The notes below the pieces were generated by a model. It had not been told where the DNA came from. It did no database searches and worked only from the letters and a program-made list of their open reading frames with translations. A program made the translations under genes and the position numbers. Shown piece by piece: positions 6,172-15,300 of a DNA stretch of 64,000 nt; positions within the stretch are counted from its first letter, which is position 1; every line of letters begins with the position of its first letter. Origin of the DNA: Phylloscopus collybita (Eukaryota > Chordata > Aves > Passeriformes > Phylloscopidae); assembly GCA_027886175.1 (NCBI GenBank), contig JAJNNQ010000003.1, forward strand, positions 25,337,501 to 25,401,500, written 5' to 3'.

Positions 6172-8459
6172 CATGTTTGATTATATTGTTACTGATAAAA
6201 CCAATCTTTGTTAATGGCTCTGTTGTAGTTACAGTTACCGAACCAGTGGTTGGTGTTATGGATGGAATGGATGTGAACCTGACCTGTCTCATAACAAATG
6301 ACCAGAAATCTGAACTCCGGAACGTGCAGGCAACCTGGGGTAAGGGTGCTGACTATCCAAGGGCAAATATTGTCACAGTTTGGGATAAAGATGCACAGAA
6401 AGGAAATACCACAGTACAATTGAAGCGAGTCGGACAAGATGATATAGATGTATACATGTGTGTCGTTAAATCTCGAGACAGCTTTGATCACAAACAAATT
6501 AAATTAAGAGTGGTACCCTGGAAATTGATGAAAGATACTCCATCCCAAGAATTAGTAGAAATACACCCTCCCTGGGCTGTGCAAAGTATGTGGGATGGAC
6601 TTCCTTTGAAGATAAGTTGTTCATTCGTGTTAAAACAAGAATGTAATCAGACACTGCAAGTTAAATGGTGGAAAGAAAATAAGCCGAAGCAGTGGGATAG
6701 AATAGATCAAGGAACTAGCTGGTGGGAAAAGTCTGGAAAAGGTGTGGGATGGCTGAATATTAGTAACCCTCAAAATGGCTCTTCTGAAGGAAAATATTTG
6801 TGTTTAGTGATATGTGAAATTGATGCAGACTATGGAGTAAGAATAGTAGAAGCTAAGTCGCAAGGACAAGGAATCGGACCCAATTACACTGTACCCCCAA
6901 TAGAAAAGAGGTACAGAGAGCTGAGAGATACAGAAGTAGCTGCACGTCAAAGCCATGAACAAGAGAATTTAGTAGTAGGATTAATTAGAGATTTTGGGAT
7001 GGTGCAAAATGTATCCCAAATCACAGCATGTTTGCCACTTCCACAAGCAGCAGGAGAACCAATTCCATGGGGAATAATTCCTATTCCATTACCACCAAAG
7101 GCACCAGAAAACATATCCACAGTGTGCCAAATAGAAATGAGAGAAAGAGAAATAGTAACTGTTAAAAAGGTACGGTATGCTGCACTGTATGGTGTTAGAG
7201 ACGTAGAGGTAAAAACGAAACAACCTTATCAGGAGATTAAGTGTCAAAATATAAGTCAACAGCACGTGATTTGGGATGATTGGAAAGCTATATGGGGACC
7301 AAGTATACTGGAACATTATAGTTACATCGGGGCAGTAAACTGGTGTATTCAGTGGATAGGAACCAAGAACCAAACTCTTGTAGAAGTCTATAAGACAGAA
7401 ACCTCCACAAGAGAAATCAAAGCAACTGGAGAGAGCTGGAATTGTACTAAAGTAATTACATGTGACACCCCTGAGAATCAGATTAGCCTAGCTCCTCTTA
7501 GAGTGTTACTCAAGTGGGGATGTGAATGTAGAAAATTCAATCATACAATTACAGGGAAGATATATGCATTGAGCAGAAATAATGGAATTAAAAGGGCCGT
7601 AAGTTGTCAAGATACTACAATTAGAAGTCCAGGAAATCTAGTTTGGGTGATGGGACATGGACAGTGGACAACACACATTCCAATAGATGGACCTATAACA
7701 CAAATTACTTTAGGAGTTCCAACCCTTTGTCCCCTGTGGAAACAATCAAAACTAAAATCAAACCGAAAGAAGAGGGAGATAGATGAATTTACAGAGTTAG
7801 AGAATGAATGGCATGAACCTGATGGTGGGGTTAAGTTCGGATGGGCTTTAGAATCCTTATTTGCACCTATAGCCTCATATAGGAACAGGGAAATGCTGTA
7901 TAAATTGTTAGGACAGACTGAGAGATTAGCAGCAGCTACCAAGAAAGGGTTTAAGGATATAAATTTGCAACTACAAGCCACATCCCGGATGACTTTGCAG
8001 AATAGGATGGCACTAGATATGCTGTTGTTAAAAGAGCATGGGGTGTGTCAGTATTTGAAGAGGAAGATTGATCATTGCTGCATCCATATCCCAAACATGA
8101 CTATCGAAGTAGAAAAAGATATTTCTCAATTAGAAACAATTGAATTGAAAACTAAAGAAGTTGAAAAAGAGGCACAACAAAATTGGATCGGAACAATATT
8201 TGAGTCTTTGGGACTTCAGGTTTCTGGATGGGTTTCGTCAGCAATACAATATATTTTACTGTTTGCAATTCTTTTGTTAATTATTTGGATAGCTTATAAG
8301 TGTGTTTTAGGAGCCATTGAAAAAGAAACAAAACGCACCAGGAGAGTGATAAAGGCTCTGACAAGAACCAACGAGATGTACCCGCTCCCTCCGAAGTATG
8401 AAGTTGCCACAGGACAAGAAAATCTGGCATTCGAAGGGATTGATGAAAGTAAGAATTGA
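6120..8459 (+). CDS. env: Envelope glycoprotein with Ig-like N-terminal region, 779 aa
   Basis: Env mediates receptor binding and membrane fusion. ATG 6120 was chosen because it has A at -3 and G at +4 and gives a compact signal peptide (RK, then a hydrophobic core at 17-30, ending VNG). ATGs at 6081 and 6015 are also in frame. Residues 40-130 and 155-235 each carry an immunoglobulin-like cysteine, tryptophan and YxC pattern (C56/W73/Y112-C114 and C167/W183/Y226-C228). About 13 N-glycosylation sequons are present. A furin-type site RKKR is at 549-552. TM has no hydrophobic stretch directly after it; a mildly hydrophobic segment lies at 571-587. Heptad-like helices follow, then the immunosuppressive-domain-like LQNRMALD and CX9CC (643-654). 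A membrane span (about 709-728) precedes a 50-residue tail with PPKY (757-760). No CXXC is seen in SU. The frame is intact. Confidence 0.93.
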   Translation: MGDSVGLSNPDDFSRKVACLIILLLIKPIFVNGSVVVTVTEPVVGVMDGMDVNLTCLITNDQKSELRNVQATWGKGADYPRANIVTVWDKDAQKGNTTVQLKRVGQDDIDVYMCVVKSRDSFDHKQIKLRVVPWKLMKDTPSQELVEIHPPWAVQSMWDGLPLKISCSFVLKQECNQTLQVKWWKENKPKQWDRIDQGTSWWEKSGKGVGWLNISNPQNGSSEGKYLCLVICEIDADYGVRIVEAKSQGQGIGPNYTVPPIEKRYRELRDTEVAARQSHEQENLVVGLIRDFGMVQNVSQITACLPLPQAAGEPIPWGIIPIPLPPKAPENISTVCQIEMREREIVTVKKVRYAALYGVRDVEVKTKQPYQEIKCQNISQQHVIWDDWKAIWGPSILEHYSYIGAVNWCIQWIGTKNQTLVEVYKTETSTREIKATGESWNCTKVITCDTPENQISLAPLRVLLKWGCECRKFNHTITGKIYALSRNNGIKRAVSCQDTTIRSPGNLVWVMGHGQWTTHIPIDGPITQITLGVPTLCPLWKQSKLKSNRKKREIDEFTELENEWHEPDGGVKFGWALESLFAPIASYRNREMLYKLLGQTERLAAATKKGFKDINLQLQATSRMTLQNRMALDMLLLKEHGVCQYLKRKIDHCCIHIPNMTIEVEKDISQLETIELKTKEVEKEAQQNWIGTIFESLGLQVSGWVSSAIQYILLFAILLLIIWIAYKCVLGAIEKETKRTRRVIKALTRTNEMYPLPPKYEVATGQENLAFEGIDESKN

Positions 8460-8488
8460 CCATCCTTGCAGAAGACTGAAGAATGCTC

Positions 8489-8501
8489 AAAAGGGGGGAA
8501 T
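8489..8501 (+). other. Polypurine tract
   Basis: AAAAGGGGGGAA plus one T immediately precedes the TG that opens the 3' LTR. It lies 30 bp after the env stop. Purine runs here prime plus-strand DNA synthesis in all retroviruses. Confidence 0.93.
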
Positions 8502-8993
8502 TGTTGCCATTTTGATTCAAAAAACTATACTGAACTGTATTAAGGGGATAGCAAAACATCAATAGTTGACATTGGTAGTAGTTATGCTAAGGCTTGATAG
8601 GCCTCATGTAACCTGTAGATGAACTGTTCTAGTAGATTTTGCAATATAAGCAATGTAACTAAAAAGATAATTATTTATCTCTTAGGAATGTAGCTTATCT
8701 TAGGGAGGATATAAGAGATAATTACTTATCGTAAAGAATGTATGTTTATCTTAAGGAGGATACCTTTTTGGCAGGACATTTAAATGTCAAAGAAGAACTT
8801 GTACCAAGTAGTGAAAGTGAAGCAAGAATTGGTTAAGATGAAGAAATCATGTAAAGAAACGTATAAAAACCCTGTGATTTCTCTGTGAGTTGGGGGCTCT
8901 GTCTTTGGACACTAGTCCACAGGCTCCCGGGCCCTCAATAAAGCACCGCATAAACGACTTCGGTTGTTTGTGTTTTCTTCGGATCGGGCAACA
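8502..8993 (+). repeat. 3' LTR of the provirus (492 bp)
   Basis: It opens TGTTGCC and ends GGCAACA, a perfect 7-bp inverted repeat with canonical TG...CA ends. It contains the GATA-site tandem block (8665-8766), a TATA box at 8862-8868 and AATAAA at 8937-8942. Compared with the eight solo LTRs downstream it carries A instead of T at 8521. It is followed directly by CTGC and the satellite. Confidence 0.97.
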
Positions 8994-8997
8994 CTGC
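8994..8997 (+). other. Right-hand 4-bp target-site duplication (CTGC) of the provirus
   Basis: In uninterrupted satellite monomers the sequence reads CACAAG-CTGC-GGCTGTACC. Every solo LTR has CTGC on both sides of its TG...CA ends, and the provirus has CTGC on its right. A 4-bp duplication is the size made by gammaretroviral integrases. The left-hand copy for the provirus lies outside the window. Confidence 0.85.
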
Positions 8998-9208
8998 GGC
9001 TGTACCGAAGACGCCGATGGCTGTGGTTCCGCGAAGCGCTGCTTTCTCGGCAAAACGCAGCTTCTCGTTCTTGACAGCTCTGCTATGCAGAAGCACAGGA
9101 AAGCCGGCAGAGCTGCTCCTCTAGCTGCTCTAGGCAGAGGCAACTGTAAATCAGCTAGACAGTGCTCCTGTTGTGGAAAAGGTAGGAAAGTGGCTGCAAA
9201 GCCTTTTG

Positions 9209-9231
9209 GCTTGCTGGAAGCAGCAGCAAGC
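9209..9231 (+). repeat. Hairpin element inside the satellite monomer
   Basis: GCTTGCTG, a 7-nt loop (GAAGCAG) and CAGCAAGC form a perfect 8-bp stem. The element recurs once per monomer in most copies. In a subset of monomers a G-to-C change (GCTTCCTGG) breaks the stem and instead creates the short palindrome CTTCC-T-GGAAG. No function is known. Confidence 0.6.
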
Positions 9232-12200
9232 ACGAGGGCTTCTCTGCACGCTGCAAACACAAAACAGAAGCACCTACACGGCGAGAGGAGACTGCCGGAC
9301 ACCTGCTGCACTCAGTACAGCTCTGGGTTGCTGCCAGGAAAGGTATTTCAAGGAACTAGCCACGGGGACTCTGCACTGTGCTGGGAGAGTTTCTACAAGG
9401 TGACCAGAAGCTGTTCGCCAGCACCCGCTTGCCGAGACCGAGTTCGGCTTTCCACATTCTTCGCCGGCTCTCTTTCGCTTCTCCGCACAAGCTGCGGCTG
9501 TACCGAAGACGCCGCTGGCTGTGGTTCCGCGAAGCGCTGCTTTCTGGGCAAAACGCAGCTTCTCGTTCTTGACAGCTCTGCTATGCAGAAGCACAGGAAA
9601 GCCGGCAGAGCTGCTCCTCTAGCTGCTCTAGGCAGAGGCAACTGTAAATCAGCTAGAGAGTGATCCTGTTGTGGAAAAGGTAGGAAAGTGGCTGCAAAAG
9701 CGTTTTGGCTTGCTGGAAGCAGCAGCAAGACGAGGGCTTCTCTGCACGCTGCAAACACAAAACAGAAGCACCTACACGGCGAGAGGAGACTGCCTGACAC
9801 CTGCTGCACTCAGTACAGCTCTGGGCTGCTGCCAGGAAAGGTATTTCAAGGAACTAGCCACGGGGACTCTGCACTGTGCTGGGAGAGTTTCTACAAGGTG
9901 ACCAGAAGCTGTTCGCCAGCACCCGCTTGCAGCGACCGAGTTCGGCTTTCCACATTCTTCCCCGGCTCTCTTTCGCTTCTCCGCACAAGCTGCGGCTGTA
10001 CCGAAGACGCCGCTGGCTGTGGTTCCGCGAAGCGCTGCTGTCTCGGCAAAACGCAGCTTCTCGTTCTTGACAGCTCTGCTATGCAGAAGCACAGGAAAGC
10101 CGGCAGAGCTGCTCCTCTAGCTGCTCTAGGCAGAGGCAACTGTAAATCAGCTAGACAGTGATCCTGTTGTGGAAAAGGCAGGAAAGTGGCTGCAAAAGCC
10201 TTTTGGCTTCCTGGAAGCAGCAGCAAGCACCACGGCTTCTCTGCACGCTGCAAACACAAAACAGAAGCACCTACACGGCGAGAGGAGACTGCCTGACACC
10301 TGCTGCAATCAGTACAGCTCTGGGCTGCTGCCAGGAAAGGTATTTCAAGGAACTAGCCACGGGGACTCTGCACTGTGCTGGGAGAGTTTCTACAAGGTGA
10401 CCAGAAGCTGTTCGCCAGCACCCGCTTGCCGAGACCGAGTTCGGCTTTCCACATTCTTTCCCGGCTCTCTTTCGCTTCTCCGCACAAGCTGCGGCTGTAC
10501 CGAAGACGCCACTGGCTGTAGATCCGCGAAGCGCTGCTTTCTGGGCAAAACGCAGTTTCTCGTTCTTGACAGCTCTGCTATGCAGAAGCACAGGAAAGCC
10601 GGCAGAGCTGCTCCTCAAGCTGCTCTAGGCAGAGGCAACTGTATATCAGCTAGACAGTGATGCTGTTGTGGAAAAGGTAGGAAAGTGGCTGCAAAGCCTT
10701 TTGGCTTGCTGGAAGCAGCAGCAAGCACGAGGGCTTCTCTGCACGATGCAAACACAAAACAGAAGCACCTACACGGCGAGAGGAGACTGCCTGACACCTG
10801 CTGCACTCAGTACAGCTCTGGGCTGCTGCTAGGAAAGGTATTTCAAGGAACTAGCCACGGGGACTCTGCACTGTGCTGGGAGAGTTTCTACAAGGTGACC
10901 AGAAGCTGTTCGCCAGCACCCGCTTGCAGAGACCGAGTTCGGCTTTCCACATTCTTCGCCGGCTCTCTTTCGCTTCTCCGCACAAGCTGCGGCTGTACCG
11001 AAGACGCCGCTGGCTGTGGTTCCGCGAAGCGCTGCTTTCTCGGCAAAACGCAGCTTCTCGTTCTTGACAGCTCTGCTATGCAGAAGCACAGGAAAGCCGG
11101 CAGAGCTGCTCCTCTAGCTGCTCTACGCAGAGATAACTGTAAATCAGCTAGACAGTGCTCCTGTTGTGGAAAAGGTAGGAAAGTGGCTGCAAAGCCTTTT
11201 GGCTTGCTGGAAGCAGCAGCAAGCACGAGGGCTTCTCTGCACGATGCAAACACAAAACAGAAGCACCTACACGGCGAGAGGAGACTGCCTGACACCTGCT
11301 GCACTCAGTACAGCTCTGGGCTGCTGCCAGGAAAGGTATTTCAAGGAACTAGCCACGGGGACTCTGCACTGTGCTGGGAGAGCTTCTGCAAGGTGACCAG
11401 AAGCTGTTCGCCAGCACCCGCTTGCAGCGACCGAGTTCGCCTTTCCACATTCTTCCCCGGCTCTCTTTCGCTTCTCCGCACAAGCTGCGGCTGTACCGAA
11501 GACGCCGCTGGCTGTGGTTCTGCGAAGCGCTGCTTTCTGGGCAAAACGCAGCTTCTCGTTCTTGACAGCTCTGCTATGCAGAAGCACAGGAAAGCCGGCA
11601 GAGCTGCTCCTCTAGCTGCTCTAGGCAGAGGCAACTGTAAATCAGCTAGACAGTGATCCTGTTGTGGAAAAGGTAGGAAAGTGGCTGCAAAAGCCTTTTG
11701 GCTTGCTGGAAGCAGCAGCAAGCACCAGGGCTTCTCTGCACGCTGCAAACACAAAACAGAAGCACCTACACGGCGAGAGGAGACTGCCTGACACCTGCTG
11801 CACTCAGTACAGCTCTGGGCTGCTGCCAGGAAAGGTATTTCAAGGAACTAGCCACGGGGACTCTGCACTGTGCTGGGAGAGTTTCTACAAGGTGACCAGA
11901 AGCTGTTCGCCAGCACCCGCTTGCAGCGACCGAGTTCGGCTTTCCACATTCTTCCCCGGCTCTCTTTCGCTTCTCCGCACAAGCTGCGGCTGTACCGAAG
12001 ACGCCGCTGGCTGTGGTTCCGCGAAGCGCTGCTGTCTCGGCAAAACGCAGCTTCTCGTTCTTGACAGCTCTGCTATGCAGAAGCACAGGAAAGCCGGCAG
12101 AGCTGCTCCTCTAGCTGCTCTAGGCAGAGGCAACTGTAAATCAGCTAGACAGTGATCCTGTTGTGGAAAAGGCAGGAAAGTGGCTGCAAAAGCCTTTTGG

Positions 12201-12309
12201 CTTCCTGGAAGCAGCAGCAAGCACCACGGCTTCTCTGCACGCTGCAAACACAAAACAGAAGCACCTACACGGCGAGAGGAGACTGCCTGACACCTGCTGC
12301 AATCAGTAC

Positions 12310-15300
12310 AGCTCTGGGCTGCTGCCAGGAAAGGTATTTCAAGGAACTAGCCACGGGGACTCTGCACTGTGCTGGGAGAGTTTCTACAAGGTGACCAGAA
12401 GCTGTTCGCCAGCACCCGCTTGCCGAGACCGAGTTCGGCTTTCCACATTCTTTCCCGGCTCTCTTTCGCTTCTCCGCACAAGCTGCGGCTGTACCGAAGA
12501 CGCCACTGGCTGTAGATCCGCGAAGCGCTGCTTTCTGGGCAAAACGCAGTTTCTCGTTCTTGACAGCTCTGCTATGCAGAAGCACAGGAAAGCCGGCAGA
12601 GCTGCTCCTCAAGCTGCTCTAGGCAGAGGCAACTGTATATCAGCTAGACAGTGATGCTGTTGTGGAAAAGGTAGGAAAGTGGCTGCAAAGCCTTTTGGCT
12701 TGCTGGAAGCAGCAGCAAGCACGAGGGATTCTCTGCACGATGCAAACACAAAACAGAAGCACCTACACGGCGAGAGGAGACTGCCTGACACCTGCTGCAC
12801 TCAGTACAGCTCTGGGCTGCTGCTAGGAAAGGTATTTCAAGGAACTAGCCACGGGGACTCTGCACTGTGCTGGGAGAGTTTCTACAAGGTGACCAGAAGC
12901 TGTTCGCCAGCACCCGCTTGCAGAGACCGAGTTCGGCTTTCCACATTCTTCGCCGGCTCTCTTTCGCTTCTCCGCACAAGCTGCGGCTGTACCGAAGACG
13001 CCGCTGGCTGTGGTTCCGCGAAGCGCTGCTTTCTCGGCAAAACGCAGCTTCTCGTTCTTGACAGCTCTGCTATGCAGAAGCACAGGAAAGCCGGCAGAGC
13101 TGCTCCTCTAGCTGCTCTACGCAGAGATAACTGTAAATCAGCTAGACAGTGCTCCTGTTGTGGAAAAGGTAGGAAAGTGGCTGCAAAGCCTTTTGGCTTG
13201 CTGGAAGCAGCAGCAAGCACCAGGGCTTCTCTGCACGATGCAAACACAAAACAGAAGCACCTACACGGCGAGAGGAGACTGCCTGACACCTGCTGCACTC
13301 AGTACAGCTCTGGGCTGCTGCCAGGAAAGGTATTTCAAGGAACTAGCCACGGGGACTCTGCACTGTGCTGGGAGAGCTTCTGCAAGGTGACCAGAAGCTG
13401 TTCGCCAGCACCCGCTTGCAGCGACCGAGTTCGCCTTTCCACATTCTTCGCCGGCTCTCTTTCGCTTCTCCGCACAAGCTGCGGCTGTACCGAAGACGCC
13501 GCTGGCTGTGGTTCTGCGAAGCGCTGCTTTCTGGGCAAAACGCAGCTTCTCGTTCTTGACAGCTCTGCTATGCAGAAGCACAGGAAAGCCGGCAGAGCTG
13601 CTCCTCTAGCTGCTCTAGGCAGAGGCAACTGTAAATCAGCTAGACAGTGATCCTGTTGTGGAAAAGGTAGGAAAGTGGCTGCAAAAGCCTTTTGGCTTGC
13701 TGGAAGCAGCAGCAAGCACCAGGGCTTCTCTGCACGCTGCAAACACAAAACAGAAGCACCTACACGGCGAGAGGAGACTGCCTGACACCTGCTGCAATCA
13801 GTACAGCTCTGGGCTGCTGCCAGGAAAGGTATTTCAAGGAACTAGCCACGGGGACTCTGCACTGTGCTGGGAGAGTTTCTACAAGGTGACCAGAAGCTGT
13901 TCGCCAGCACCCGCTTGCAGAGACCGAGTTCGGCTTTCCACATTCTTCGCCGGCTCTCTTTCGATTCTCCGCACAAGCTGCGGCTGTACCGAAGACGCCG
14001 CTGGCTGTGGTTCCGCGAAGCGCTGCTTTCTCGGCAAAACGCAGCTTCTCGTTCTTGACAGCTCTGCTATGCAGAAGCACAGGAAAGCCGGCAGAGCTGC
14101 TCCTCTAGCTGCTCTACGCAGAGGCAACTGTAAATCAGCTAGACAGTGATCCTGTTGTGGAAAAGGCAGGAAAGTGGCTGCAAAAGCCTTTTGGCTTCCT
14201 GGAAGCAGCAGCAAGCACGAGGGCTTCTCTGCACGCTGCAAACACAAAACAGAAGCACCTACACGGCGAGAGGAGACTGCCTGACACCTGCTGCACTCAG
14301 TACAGCTCTGGGCTGCTGCCAGGAAAGGTATTTCAAGGAACTAGCCATGGGGACTCTGCACTGTGCTGGGAGAGCTTCTGCAAGGTGACCAGAAGCTGTT
14401 CGCCAGCACCCGCTTGCAGCGACCGAGTTCGCCTTTCCACATTCTTCCCCGGCTCTCTTTCGCTTCTCCGCACAAGCTGCGGCTGTACCGAAGACGCCGC
14501 TGGCTGTGGTTCTGCGAAGCGCTGCTTTCTGGGCAAAACGCAGCTTCTCGTTCTTGACAGCTCTGCTATGCAGAAGCACAGGAAAGCCGGCAGAGCTGCT
14601 CCTCTAGCTGCTCTAGGCAGAGGCAACTGTAAATCAGCTAGACAGTGATCCTGTTGAGGAAAAGGCAGGAAAGTGGCTGCAAAAGCCTTTTGGCTTCCTG
14701 GAAGCAGCAGCAAGCACCAGGGCTTCTCTGCACGCTGCAAACACAAAACAGAAGCACCTACATGGCGAGAGGAGATTGCCTGACACCTGCTGCACTCAGT
14801 ACAGCTCTGGGCTGCTGCCAGGAAAGGTATTTCAAGGAACTAGCCACGGGGACTCTGCACTGTGCTGGGAGAGTTTTGGCAAGGTGACCAGAAGCTGTTC
14901 GCCAGCACCGGCTTGCCGAGACCGAGTTCGGCTTTCCACATTCTTCCCCGGCTTTCTTTCGCTTCTCCGCACAAGCTGTGGCTCTACCGAAGACGCCGCT
15001 GGCTGTGGTTCCGCGAAGCGCTGCTTTCTGGGCAAAACGCAGCTTCTCGTTCTTGACAGCTCTGCTATGCAGAAGCACAGGAAAGCCGGCAGAGCTGCTC
15101 CTCTAGCTGCTCTAGGCAGAGGCAACTGTAAATCAGCTAGACAGTGATCCTGTTGTGGAAAAGGTAGGAAAGTGGCTGCAAAGCCTTTTGGCTTGCTGGA
15201 AGCAGCAGCAAGCACGAGGGCTTCTCTGCACGCTGCAAACACAAAACAGAAGCACCTACACGGCGAGAGGAGACTGCCTGACACCTGCTGCACTCAGTAC

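Noticed and set aside
8460..8488. An accessory gene between env and the 3' LTR
   Set aside because: Only 29 bp separate the env stop from the polypurine tract.
8994..9491. CENP-B box in the monomer, which would suggest a centromere
   Set aside because: I looked for the TTCG....A..CGGG core on both strands and saw no convincing match. Centromeric identity cannot be claimed from sequence alone.
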